A stretch of DNA of 64,000 nucleotides from Prevotellaceae bacterium UBA6398 (GTDB lineage: Bacteria; Bacteroidota; Bacteroidia; Bacteroidales; Bacteroidaceae): contig DJQA01000013.1 in the NCBI GenBank assembly GCA_002437495.1, positions 35,444 to 99,443 on the forward strand. Reading direction: 5' to 3'. The first letter of the stretch is position 1, and every line of letters starts with the position of its first letter. Under the pieces are notes generated by a model, which was given only the letters and a program-made list of their open reading frames with translations, did no database searches and was not told the DNA's origin. A program made the position numbers and the translations under genes. Shown one piece after another: positions 9,222-17,641 of the stretch.

Positions 9222-9304
9222 CTACATTTGATGCAGAAAAAACTACATGGGACATAGAAAAAATTATGTCTGATGTAATCAAAACCACATCAGACCTTTT
9301 TCTT
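9222..9304 (+). repeat. Phased palindrome array A, copy 2
   Basis: Units at 9222, 9243, 9264 and 9285 (all intervals 21 bp); triplets TTG, GGG, CTG, CAG; ends AGACCTTTTT. The remnant GCCCCTAC of element B ends at 9172, exactly 49 bp before unit 1. It lies between the convergent cyclophilin gene and chromate transporter genes. Confidence 0.9.
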
Positions 9305-9414
9305 TCTTTTGCAAAATGCCGGAAATCAGGTTTTTATATGCGGGCAGTGGAAAGCGGAGATGTTTTTGAAAATCAACACATTGCATAGAACATGCCAATA
9401 CCGGCATGTAGAGT

Positions 9415-10002
9415 TCAATAAAACAGCAGAAATCCGGCAGCTCCGCAGACAATGATCATTCTTATGGGGTTAATCTTGAAGAACTGTGTGCCCACGAATG
9501 CCGACACGAAAAGGAACACGCTTATGTAAAACTGCCATGGGTTGATGTCGGGCGCGCTGAAGTTTTCGCGCGTCATGAGTATGAGTGCTGCGGCGGCTAT
9601 CAGTCCCACTACTGTGGGGCGCAGAAGCGAGAACATGGTGTCGACGATGCACATGTCGCGGTATTTAATAAGCAGTTTTGTTATTGTGAACATTAGAATG
9701 AACGACGGAAGCACAACGGCGAATGTTGCCACCGCGCTCCCCAGCACTCCCATTGACGGGGGCATTCCCGCGTTGACAACGGCGGAGTAGCCCACGTAGG
9801 TGGCCGAGTTTATGCCTATGGGTCCGGGTGTCATCTGGCTTATTGCCACAATGTCGGTGAACTGCGCAGTGGTGAGCCACCGGTATTTCGTAACCACCTC
9901 GCCCTGTATCATCGAGAGCATGGCGTATCCTCCGCCGAAACCAAAAAGTCCTATCTTGAAAAACGTGTAGAAAAGCAGCAGGAACAATAAAATACCGCTC
10001 AT
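9415..10002 (-). CDS. Chromate transporter, short-chain subunit (downstream half)
   Basis: 195-aa ChrA-domain membrane protein with about five to six hydrophobic segments, ending in a hydrophobic tail. The ChrA signatures FGGGYAMLSMIQ and SQMTPGPIGINSATYVGY are present. Full-size ChrA has two such domains in one chain of about 400 aa; here each domain is a separate gene. This is the second of a pair, starting 1 bp after the stop of the first. Short-chain ChrA pairs work together as an anion (chromate) exporter. Real substrate in this organism is unknown. Confidence 0.88.
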   Translation of the reverse strand: MSGILLFLLLFYTFFKIGLFGFGGGYAMLSMIQGEVVTKYRWLTTAQFTDIVAISQMTPGPIGINSATYVGYSAVVNAGMPPSMGVLGSAVATFAVVLPSFILMFTITKLLIKYRDMCIVDTMFSLLRPTVVGLIAAAALILMTRENFSAPDINPWQFYISVFLFVSAFVGTQFFKINPIRMIIVCGAAGFLLFY

Positions 10003-10003
10003 G

Positions 10004-10546
10004 TCATTCCTGTGGTTTTATGTAGCGCGCGTAGATGAAACCTCCTATGCACACAAGTAATATTATGTAAACGGGAGACACCCGGAAAATCCATATTGCC
10101 ATTACGGCGCATATTGGCAGCCATACGTTCGAGAGTGTTATGCCCGCGCTTTTCGACAGCTTTATGCACGGCGCTGCTATCAGCGCTACCACGGCAGGGC
10201 GTATGCCCTTGAAAACGGCTTCCACGGTGGGATTGTTTTCGAACCGATGGAAAAACAGCGCTATGGCGAGTATTATAAGGAACGAGGGAAGCACGCAGCC
10301 GAGCGAGCATGCAATTGCCCCCGGAACTTTCCGCAGCCTGTAGCCTATGTTTATGCTCATGTTTACCGCGAAAACCCCCGGAACTGTTTGCGCCACGGCA
10401 AGCAGGTCGATAAAGTCGCCCTTGTCTATCCATTTTTTCCTGTCCACTACCTCTTTCTCGATTATGGGCAGCATGGCATAGCCTCCGCCTATGGTGAAAA
10501 GCCCTATGCGGAAAAACGTGGCGAAAAAACTCCAATACGCGTGCAT
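10004..10546 (-). CDS. Chromate transporter, short-chain subunit (upstream half)
   Basis: 180-aa ChrA-domain protein, partner of the next gene, with matching signatures TIGGGYAMLPIIEKEVV and AQTVPGVFAVNMSINIGYR. The frame is open to 10711, but the Met at 10546 (MHAYWSFFATFFRIG) starts the first hydrophobic segment and lies 29 bp after a good -7 box, so I use it. The two genes form a two-gene operon read towards the array at 9222. Confidence 0.88.
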   Translation of the reverse strand: MHAYWSFFATFFRIGLFTIGGGYAMLPIIEKEVVDRKKWIDKGDFIDLLAVAQTVPGVFAVNMSINIGYRLRKVPGAIACSLGCVLPSFLIILAIALFFHRFENNPTVEAVFKGIRPAVVALIAAPCIKLSKSAGITLSNVWLPICAVMAIWIFRVSPVYIILLVCIGGFIYARYIKPQE

Positions 10547-10575
10547 TGTTTTTGCAGTTGTTAGCGAACCAAACG

Positions 10576-10583
10576 CAAAGTTA
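10576..10583 (-). promoter_or_regulatory. -7 element of the chromate transporter pair
   Basis: TAACTTTG on the minus strand, 29 bp before the chosen start at 10546. Confidence 0.6.
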
Positions 10584-10731
10584 GCTTTTAAGGCGCAAAG
10601 CGCAAAACGGCAGGCGGCTTTTTTGGATTGTCTTGTGGGTGTGGCTTTTGCCGGGTCGGCTATCATTCGGTGCGCCTGCCAAAAACCGATGCGGCTTAGT
10701 GGGTTTCGCATGGTAAAAATACGCGCTCACA

Positions 10732-10763
10732 TTTGTCGGTGCCGTCTGAAAAGCTTAAATTTG
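10732..10763 (+). promoter_or_regulatory. Promoter of the GT9 / acyltransferase operon
   Basis: -33 TTTG (10732-10735) and -7 TAAATTTG (10756-10763) with a 20-bp spacer, 55 bp before the chosen GT9 start at 10819. Confidence 0.7.
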
Positions 10764-10818
10764 CATAATCACTGTGTTTCAGCATAATCACAAAACCGCA
10801 AAATCAGCAATTACAGGA

Positions 10819-11871
10819 ATGTCCCGCATATTGATATTGAGACTTTCGGCACTTGGCGATGTGGCCATGACTGTGCCCGTGATACATTCGTTTGCGGCAA
10901 GCTTTCCGGGCAATGAGGTTGTGGTGGTGTCGCGCGAGAGATGGGGGGCGTTGTTTGCCAATATGCCCGCAAATGTGCGTTTTTTTGGCATTGACCTGCA
11001 AGAATACGCGGGATTGCGCGGGCTGGAAAGACTTTTCGGCGAACTTCGCCGCGAGGGCTTTGATGCCGTGGCAGATTTCCACAATGTGTTGCGCACAAGG
11101 TATCTTGACATGCGTTTTCGCATGGCCCGGGTGCCGGTGGCGGTAATAAACAAGGGACGCAGGGAAAAGAAAGAACTTACCAGGCAACGCAACAAAAGAC
11201 TTGTGCAGCTTGAAACCTCAACCATGCGCTATGTCGATGTGCTTGGGAAGCTTGGTTTCAGCTTCGACCTTGACTTTATATCTGTTTTCGGTGATGACGA
11301 AGGAGACGTGGGCACGCTTGCCCCCGTGGTGGGAGCGAAGAATGAGGATGAGTGGATTGGCATTGCGCCTTTTGCGCAACACGCGGGAAAGGTTTACCCA
11401 TTGGAACTCATGGAACGTGTGGTGTCTCTTCTGTGCAAGCGTCCGCAACGAAGGATATTCATCTTTGGCGGCGGAAGTGAGGAACGGCTCGTTGCGGCAG
11501 AGTGGGAAAAGCGCTATCCGCCTGTTACATCGGTTGTGGGAAAGGGAAGAATGATTGACGAGCTTGGCGTGATGAGCCGCATGGACGTTATGCTTTCAAT
11601 GGACTCGGCAAATATGCACCTTGCTTCTATTGTGGGGGTGAAGGTCTTTTCCATTTGGGGAGCAACACATCCGGCGGCCGGATTTGTGGGGTGGAGACAG
11701 ACTCCGGACACATTCATACAAACTGATATGGACTGCCGTCCGTGCTCGGTTTATGGCAACAAAAAGTGTATGCGTGGCGACTATGCCTGCCTTAGGCGCA
11801 TTGACCCCAACCGTGTTGCCGAAAAAATAGAAACGGCACTCGAAACGAAAAAACTTTCAAGACAAAAATGA
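10819..11871 (+). CDS. Glycosyltransferase family 9 (lipopolysaccharide heptosyltransferase-like)
   Basis: 350-aa GT9 protein, the family that adds ADP-heptose to the LPS inner core. The N-terminal ILRLSALGDVAMTVPV is the usual acceptor-side start. The C-terminal donor half has the APFAQHAGKVYP and SMDSANMHLASIVGV..WGATHP motifs. I chose MSRILIL at 10819 over the upstream ATG at 10774 because it begins the Rossmann strand. It overlaps the next gene, a lipid A acyltransferase, by 4 bp, supporting a role in lipopolysaccharide assembly. Confidence 0.88.
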   Translation: MSRILILRLSALGDVAMTVPVIHSFAASFPGNEVVVVSRERWGALFANMPANVRFFGIDLQEYAGLRGLERLFGELRREGFDAVADFHNVLRTRYLDMRFRMARVPVAVINKGRREKKELTRQRNKRLVQLETSTMRYVDVLGKLGFSFDLDFISVFGDDEGDVGTLAPVVGAKNEDEWIGIAPFAQHAGKVYPLELMERVVSLLCKRPQRRIFIFGGGSEERLVAAEWEKRYPPVTSVVGKGRMIDELGVMSRMDVMLSMDSANMHLASIVGVKVFSIWGATHPAAGFVGWRQTPDTFIQTDMDCRPCSVYGNKKCMRGDYACLRRIDPNRVAEKIETALETKKLSRQK

Positions 11872-12809
11872 GGAACTCGGGCTACCGCTTTCTGCGCGGG
11901 GTGATTTACGCGCTGTCGCTGCTGCCCTTCAGGGTGATATACATTCTCAGCGACATACTGTACGTGCTTGTTTACAGGGTTGTGGGCTACCGCCGCAATA
12001 TTGTGCGCATGAACCTGCGCAACTCGTTCCCCGGCAAGACGGAAAGCGAGCTGCGCGAAATTGAGCGCGGCTTTTACCATTCCTTTTGCGACAACATGGT
12101 GGAGATGTTCAAACTTATTTCGATTTCGCCAAGTGAAATACACCGCCGCATGGCATTCTCCGGAATTGACGAGATTGAGAAATCGCTCGAAACCCACCGG
12201 TTCTGTTTTATATACCTTGGACACTTTTGCAATTGGGAGTGGATTTCCACGTTGCCACAGTGGTTCGACTCGGGGCGCGTGCAGTGCGGGCAGTTGTACC
12301 ATCCGGTTAAAAGCAAGTTCTTCAGCAGGCTGCTGCTTGAGCTTCGCGGGCGTTTCGGGGCGGAGAACATCCCCAAGAAGGACGCGCTGCGCAGGATCAT
12401 AAGCATGCGCGGAGACAGGAAAAGGACGATCATAGGCTTCATAGCCGACCAGGGCCCGCGCTGGGTGAACATTCACGAATGGGTGGACTTCCTCAACCAG
12501 GACACGCCGGTATATACCGGCACTGAGAGGATTGCCAAGAAGGTGGACGCAAGCGTGTTTTTTGCCAACGTGAAGTGCGTGAGGCGGGGATATTACCACT
12601 GCTCCCTTGAAAAGATTACCGATGATCCGCGCTCATATCCCGACTACGGGCTTACCGACACATACATGAAGCTGCTTGAGGAAATGATTTGCCGCAGCCC
12701 GCGAAACTGGCTCTGGACGCATAACCGCTGGAAACGCCACCACGAGGACGAGCCGGCAAACATAGAACGCCGCAACGAAAAGGAAAGCCACGCCTCGCAG
12801 GGGGCATGA
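11868..12809 (+). CDS. Lipid A acyltransferase (LpxL/HtrB family)
   Basis: 313-aa member of the lysophospholipid acyltransferase (LPLAT) superfamily, LpxL/HtrB branch, which adds a secondary acyl chain to lipid A at the inner membrane. A hydrophobic anchor sits near residues 10-35. The catalytic region has the form YLGHFCNWEW (H-x4-E type), followed by conserved GFIADQGPR and GTERIAKK blocks. It overlaps the upstream GT9 gene by 4 bp (ATGA), so the two are translated together. Confidence 0.9.
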   Translation: MRNSGYRFLRGVIYALSLLPFRVIYILSDILYVLVYRVVGYRRNIVRMNLRNSFPGKTESELREIERGFYHSFCDNMVEMFKLISISPSEIHRRMAFSGIDEIEKSLETHRFCFIYLGHFCNWEWISTLPQWFDSGRVQCGQLYHPVKSKFFSRLLLELRGRFGAENIPKKDALRRIISMRGDRKRTIIGFIADQGPRWVNIHEWVDFLNQDTPVYTGTERIAKKVDASVFFANVKCVRRGYYHCSLEKITDDPRSYPDYGLTDTYMKLLEEMICRSPRNWLWTHNRWKRHHEDEPANIERRNEKESHASQGA

Positions 12810-12880
12810 CGCAGCGCGGATTGTGCATCCCCAAATTCCATTAACCCGAAATTTACGGTTTTCTCAGAACACCCCGAAAA

Positions 12881-12962
12881 CCACATGGGATGTAGGAAAA
12901 ACTACGTCCTATGTAAAAAAAATTATGTCTGATATAATTAAAACTACATCAGACCTTTTTTC
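12881..12962 (+). repeat. Phased palindrome array A, copy 3
   Basis: Units at 12881, 12902, 12923 and 12944, all 21 bp apart; triplets GGG, CCT, CTG, CAG; ends AGACCTTTTTT. It lies between the convergent acyltransferase gene and mutS. The remaining sequence to 13100 holds a T6-G7 tract (about 13008-13020) but no gene. Confidence 0.9.
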
Positions 12963-13100
12963 TCCTAGATCAATTCCCTTAAAAACCAATCGTTACAGCA
13001 AAGCTCCTTTTTTGGGGGGGCTTATGAAACTCAACGAATTGTGCGGTTTGGCAACAATTGTGGTTTTGTGAGGAATTTGGCTGCGGCGTTTTGTCTGCTT

Positions 13101-15710
13101 TTATTTGCCGGTTATGATGTGCCTTATGCTGTTTAGCTTGTTTAGGGCCTCCATGGGGGTTAGGTTGTTGATGTCAAGACCGATTATCTCATCGCGTATC
13201 TGCGTAAGCACCGGGTCGTCGAGTTGGAAGAAACTTAGCTGTGTGCCTTCATGAGCCGGCGATATGGGTTGCGCTTGTTTCGATACGTTTCCTCCCGGCG
13301 TTGCCGCCTCGAGTTCTTTCAGTATAACTTCGGAACGCTTTATTATTGCCGACGGCATTCCCGCCAGGCGTGCAACATGTATGCCGAAGGAGTGGGCCGT
13401 GCCGCCCGGTTCGAGCTTGCGAAGGAATACAATTCTGCCGTTTGTCTCGCACACTGTGATGTTGAAGTTTTTAATGCGCCCGAAATGCTTTTCCATTTCG
13501 TTAAGTTCGTGGTAGTGTGTGGCGAAAAGTGTGCGCGGATGACCTTTCGGCCCTTCGTGAAGGTATTCCACCAACGCCCATGCAATGCTTATGCCATCGT
13601 AGGTTGATGTGCCGCGTCCCAGCTCGTCAAAGAGCACAAGGCTGCGCTGTGTCATGTTGTTCATAATGCTTGCTGCCTCGCTCATTTCGAGCATGAAGGT
13701 TGACTCTCCCGCAGAAATGTTGTCGCTTGCCCCAACGCGGGTGAAAATCTTGTCCACAATTCCCACGCGTGCGCTATCGGCGGGTACGTAGCAGCCCACC
13801 TGGGCCATGAGGGCTATGAGGGCGGTTTGGCGCAGCAGCGCGGACTTTCCCGCCATGTTGGGACCGGTAAGTATTATTATCTGCTGTTTTTCGGTGTCGA
13901 GGTAAACATCGTTGCTCACATAGCTTTCTCCCGGCGGCATCTGCGTTTCTATAACCGGATGCCTGCCTTGCTTTATGTCGAGCACCTCGCTCTCGTCAAC
14001 AACTGGGCGCACATAGCGGTGTTCCTTTGCGCTAACGGCAAAAGAGTGTAGGCAGTCGATTGTTGCAACGATAGCCGCATTTAGCTGCAGGGGCGTTATG
14101 AATTGCAGGGCGTAGCTTACAAGTTCCGAGTAAAGGCGGCTTTCGAGGGCGAGTATGCGGTCTTCCGCACCGAGAATCTTTTCTTCAAGTTCCTTGAGCT
14201 CGGGGGTGATGTAGCGTTCCGCGTTAACGAGTGTCTGCTTTCTTATCCAGTTTTCAGGCACTTGCCCTTTGTATATGTTCCTTACCTCAAGAAAGTAGCC
14301 GAATACGTTGTTGAATCCTATTTTAAGCGATTGTATTCCTGTTTTCTCGCTTTCGTCATCGCGCAGCTTGGCAAGAATGTCCTTGCTTGAATGTGAAATT
14401 TGCCGCAATTCGTCGAGCTCGGCATTGTATCCGGCGGCAATCACCCCGCCTTTCGAAACGAGCGATGGCGGGTTGGGAACAAGTTCTTGCGATATGCGGT
14501 TGTGCAGTTCTCCGCACAGGGCTATCTTTTCTCCCATGTTCACGATTTCCGGGTCGGACGCGTTCATGCAAAGTTTTTTTATGGGGGCAATGCATGCCAG
14601 GGCGCATTTCAGTTGTGCCATCTCGCGCGGACTAACCCGTTCCAACGCTATCTTTGACGTAAGGCGTTCCATGTCGCCGATTCCTTTAAGGTTTTCGTCT
14701 ATGGTTTCTCTGAATTCGGGGTTGCGGAAAAAGTATTCCACCACATTTTGCCGTTTTTCAATTTGCTTTACATCGCGCAGCGGAAACAGCAGCCAGCGTC
14801 TTAGCAATCTGTCGCCCATTGGCGTATTTGTGCGGTCTATAACGCCGAGAAGGGTGTTGCCCCCTTCGTTGATGGGTTGTACAATTTCAAGGTTTCGCAC
14901 TGTGAATTTGTCGAGCTTCACATACCTTTCCTCGTCAATGCGGTGTATAGAGGTTATGTGTCCGGTGTGTGTGTGCTGTGTTATTTCGAGGTACTGCAAA
15001 ATAGCTCCTGCGGCGGTTATTCCGTCGTGCATGTAGTCAATGCCGAAGCCTTTGAGTGTTCGCACGCCGAAGTGTTTTTGCAGTTTCTCTCTTGAGCTGC
15101 GCTCGTTGAAAGCCCAGTCGTCGAGTTCGTAAACGTAGTACTTTCCGAATATTTTAAGAAACTTGTCGCGCCGTCCCCTTTCCACGAGAACTTCCTTGGG
15201 CGAAAAGTTGGCAAGGAGCTTGTCAACATATTCGGTTGTCCCTTCGGCGCAAAGAAATTCCCCCGTTGAGATGTCGAGGAAGGCAAGCCCGCACGCACCG
15301 TTGCCGAAACATACGGATGCCAGGAAGTTGTTTTCTTTTGACGATAGTACATTGTCGTCCATGGCCACGCCGGGCGTTACCACTTCGGTGATGCCGCGCT
15401 TTACGAGTTTCTTGGTGAGTTTGGGGTCTTCGAGCTGGTCGCAAATGGCTACGCGGAAGCCGGCGCGTATAAGCTTGGGCAGGTATGCGTCGAGGGCGTG
15501 AAATGGAAAACCGGCCATTTCTGTTCCCTTGCCATCGCCTTTTGAGCTGCGGCGGGTTAGGGTTATTCCGAGAACCGACGAGGCCGTTACGGCATCTTCA
15601 AGATAGGTTTCGTAGAAGTCGCCGCAGCGAAACAGTATCAAGGCATCCGGGTGTTCCGACTTGATGCGCTTGAACTGCTGCATCATCGGTGTCAGTGTTT
15701 CGCTTGCCAT
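13101..15710 (-). CDS. mutS: DNA mismatch repair protein MutS
   Basis: 869-aa MutS ATPase that finds mismatched bases. The mismatch-reading Phe-X-Glu is F32-Y33-E34 (CGDFYETY). The lever/clamp domains follow. The C-terminal ABC ATPase has Walker A GPNMAGKS at 616-623, signature STFMLEM, Walker B LVLFDELGRGTS and the DGISIAWA region. Length is normal. It starts just behind a TAACTTTG -7 box and is read towards the array at 12881. Confidence 0.97.
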   Translation of the reverse strand: MASETLTPMMQQFKRIKSEHPDALILFRCGDFYETYLEDAVTASSVLGITLTRRSSKGDGKGTEMAGFPFHALDAYLPKLIRAGFRVAICDQLEDPKLTKKLVKRGITEVVTPGVAMDDNVLSSKENNFLASVCFGNGACGLAFLDISTGEFLCAEGTTEYVDKLLANFSPKEVLVERGRRDKFLKIFGKYYVYELDDWAFNERSSREKLQKHFGVRTLKGFGIDYMHDGITAAGAILQYLEITQHTHTGHITSIHRIDEERYVKLDKFTVRNLEIVQPINEGGNTLLGVIDRTNTPMGDRLLRRWLLFPLRDVKQIEKRQNVVEYFFRNPEFRETIDENLKGIGDMERLTSKIALERVSPREMAQLKCALACIAPIKKLCMNASDPEIVNMGEKIALCGELHNRISQELVPNPPSLVSKGGVIAAGYNAELDELRQISHSSKDILAKLRDDESEKTGIQSLKIGFNNVFGYFLEVRNIYKGQVPENWIRKQTLVNAERYITPELKELEEKILGAEDRILALESRLYSELVSYALQFITPLQLNAAIVATIDCLHSFAVSAKEHRYVRPVVDESEVLDIKQGRHPVIETQMPPGESYVSNDVYLDTEKQQIIILTGPNMAGKSALLRQTALIALMAQVGCYVPADSARVGIVDKIFTRVGASDNISAGESTFMLEMSEAASIMNNMTQRSLVLFDELGRGTSTYDGISIAWALVEYLHEGPKGHPRTLFATHYHELNEMEKHFGRIKNFNITVCETNGRIVFLRKLEPGGTAHSFGIHVARLAGMPSAIIKRSEVILKELEAATPGGNVSKQAQPISPAHEGTQLSFFQLDDPVLTQIRDEIIGLDINNLTPMEALNKLNSIRHIITGK

Positions 15711-15736
15711 TGTGAGGGGACGATTTTTGGTTTACG

Positions 15737-15744
15737 CAAAGTTA
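15737..15744 (-). promoter_or_regulatory. -7 element of mutS
   Basis: TAACTTTG on the minus strand, 26 bp before the mutS start. Confidence 0.6.
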
Positions 15745-15830
15745 GTGCTTTTTCGGGATATGGTAAAGCCGTCCCTGTGCCTAATGTGTTGGCGCAGGGG
15801 CGGCTTATGTTTATGTTTGGTGCAATGGGA

Positions 15831-17126
15831 CTACTTCACTATAATCAGGAAATAGTTTTTCTTTCCGCGTTGCACTATTATGTATCGCCCGTTAATAAGG
15901 TCTTCTTCGGTTATAGGGCGGTCGAACTGTTGCAGCTTGTCCTTGTTAATGCTAACGCCGCCGCCTTGTGTGAGCTTACGCATTTCGCCTTTCGAGCTGA
16001 AGCACTGCGTTGTTTCGGCAAGCAGGTCAACGGCGCGTGCGCCTATTGCCTGTTCTTTCGGCACTTCGAAATGGGGCACGCCACCAAACACATCGAGCAG
16101 CGTGCGTTCGTCGAGTTTCAGCAGGTTTTCCTTTGTGGCTTTGCCAAACAGGATGTTCGATGCCTCGAGGGCGGTTTCGTATGCCTCTTGGGAGTGAACC
16201 ATCACCGTAACCTCTTTTGCAAGCAGTTTTTGCAGCTTGCGCTGTCCCGGGTCTTCGCGGTGTGCGGCTATGGCTGCCTCTATTTCTTCCTTTGAAAGCG
16301 ATGTGAAAATCTTTATGTATTTTTCTGCATCGTCATCGGCCACATTGAGCCAGAACTGGTAGAATGTGTATGGAGTTGTGCGCTCGGGGCTGAGCCAAAT
16401 GTTGCCTTGCTCGGTTTTTCCGAACTTTCTGCCGTCGCTTTTCTTTATAAGCGGGCAGGTTAGGGCATACGCATCGGCTTCGGGACCGAGTGTGCGGCGT
16501 ATCAGCTCCGTGCCGGTGGTTATGTTTCCCCATTGGTCGCTTCCGCCCATTTGAAGTTTGCAGTTTTTGTGGCTGTAAAGGTACAGGAAGTCGTAGCCCT
16601 GTAGCAGTTGGTATGAGAACTCGGTGAACGAAAGCCCGTCGCGCGCCTCGCCGTTAAGGCGTTTCTGAACGCTGTCTTTTGCCATCATGTAGTTCACCGT
16701 GATGTGCTTGCCTATGTCGCGTATGAAGTTTAGGAAGCTGTAGTTTTTCATCCAGTCGTAGTTGTTCACGAGTTCTGCCTTGTTTGGCGCATCGCTGTCA
16801 AAGTCGAGAAAGTGGGACAGCTGCTGCTTTATGCCGGCTATGTTATGTGCGAGCGTCTCCTCGTCAAGCAGGTTGCGCTCCTGGCTTTTGCCCGACGGGT
16901 CGCCAATCATTCCGGTTGCACCCCCGACGAGTGCCAACGGCTTGTGGCCCGCTCTCTGAAGGTGGCGCAGCATCATTATGCCGCAAAGGTGTCCTATGTG
17001 AAGGCTGTCGGCGGTGGGATCTATGCCTACGTATGCCGTTACCATTCCCTTGTTAAAAAGTTCATCGGTGCCCGGCATCATCTGATGGAGCATGCCGCGC
17101 CATTTGATTTCGTCAACGAAATTCAT
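15831..17126 (-). CDS. tyrS: Tyrosyl-tRNA synthetase
   Basis: 431-aa class I aminoacyl-tRNA synthetase charging tRNA-Tyr. The HIGH motif is at 43-46 (SLHIGHLCG). The KMSKS loop is the TyrRS form KFGKT (GRKFGKTEQGN). The C-terminal S4-like RNA-binding domain (GGVSINKDKLQQFD) is present. Standard length. A TAACTTTG -7 box lies at 17176-17183. Confidence 0.97.
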   Translation of the reverse strand: MNFVDEIKWRGMLHQMMPGTDELFNKGMVTAYVGIDPTADSLHIGHLCGIMMLRHLQRAGHKPLALVGGATGMIGDPSGKSQERNLLDEETLAHNIAGIKQQLSHFLDFDSDAPNKAELVNNYDWMKNYSFLNFIRDIGKHITVNYMMAKDSVQKRLNGEARDGLSFTEFSYQLLQGYDFLYLYSHKNCKLQMGGSDQWGNITTGTELIRRTLGPEADAYALTCPLIKKSDGRKFGKTEQGNIWLSPERTTPYTFYQFWLNVADDDAEKYIKIFTSLSKEEIEAAIAAHREDPGQRKLQKLLAKEVTVMVHSQEAYETALEASNILFGKATKENLLKLDERTLLDVFGGVPHFEVPKEQAIGARAVDLLAETTQCFSSKGEMRKLTQGGGVSINKDKLQQFDRPITEEDLINGRYIIVQRGKKNYFLIIVK

Positions 17127-17175
17127 CGAATGAGTTGTATTTTTTATTTTGATGAGTAATAATGTATATACAATG

Positions 17176-17183
17176 CAAAGTTA
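17176..17183 (-). promoter_or_regulatory. -7 element of tyrS
   Basis: TAACTTTG on the minus strand, 49 bp before the tyrS start. Between here and the array at 17363 I see no gene or structured element. Confidence 0.55.
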
Positions 17184-17362
17184 CTATAAATTTGCGAGAT
17201 ATGAGAACTGTCCGTTCTGGTTGGAAAGGAAGGGGATGCTTTGCTGCACAGCAAACAGCGAAAACGTCCTGAATTACGTAAAGCGTTGGTTTCCAAAGCA
17301 ATAAGCAAGAATAAAATATCCGCTGTAACGATTTGTCTTTCAGGTGTTTGTAAGTGGCGGAA

Positions 17363-17440
17363 AAAGGTCTGATGTAATTTGAATTATGTCTGATATAATT
17401 TTTACTGCATAGGACGTAGTTTTTCCTATGTCCTATGCAG
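17363..17440 (-). repeat. Phased palindrome array A, copy 4 (reverse orientation)
   Basis: Units at 17363, 17384, 17405 and 17426 on the plus strand, all 21 bp apart. Read in the family orientation (minus strand) the triplets are AGG, CCT, CAG, CAG. Units 3 and 4 here are direct, not inverted, repeats, so the stem of copy 1 cannot form. Element B's end begins 28 bp beyond unit 1, at 17469. Confidence 0.9.
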
Positions 17441-17468
17441 TTTTCGGGGTGTTTGGTTTTGCGCCTCC

Positions 17469-17491
17469 GTAGGGGCGTATGGCGTGCGCCC
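17469..17491 (-). repeat. Element B, single end
   Basis: One 23-bp end (GTAGGGGCGTATGGCGTGCG.. on the plus strand). No second end is found 109 bp away, so this copy is truncated or decayed. It sits 28 bp from unit 1 of the array at 17363-17440, the same gap as at 291/320. Confidence 0.8.
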
Positions 17492-17556
17492 TGTACGCCG
17501 CCGCTTAAACCGCAACGTGCGGACAATGCAAACCGCCGCAGCCGCAGTAAAAGCAG

Positions 17557-17596
17557 GCGGGATATGTCCGTGTTTGTACACTTAGGCATATCCCGC
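17557..17596 (-). terminator. Hairpin downstream of the TIM-barrel isomerase gene
   Basis: A perfect 10-bp stem, GCGGGATATG (17557-17566) with CATATCCCGC (17587-17596), enclosing a smaller GTGT/ACAC stem. It is 46 bp past the stop of the minus-strand gene ending at 17642, followed on that strand by a short T-run. A second small hairpin (about 17604-17622) lies in between. Confidence 0.5.
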
Positions 17597-17641
17597 TTAT
17601 ATTGTTCCCGCCAAGGCGGAACGATGTCTGCCTGCCGCTTC

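Noticed and set aside
11781..12599. 272-aa frame opposite the acyltransferase gene
   Set aside because: Shadow frame of the LpxL-like gene; no recognisable domain or promoter.
13008..13020. T6-G7 homopolymer tract as a phase-variation site
   Set aside because: It lies outside any gene or promoter, 80 bp past the end of mutS.
12823..13071. 82-aa frame between the acyltransferase gene and mutS
   Set aside because: It covers array copy 3 and a T6-G7 tract; translation is of repeat sequence only.
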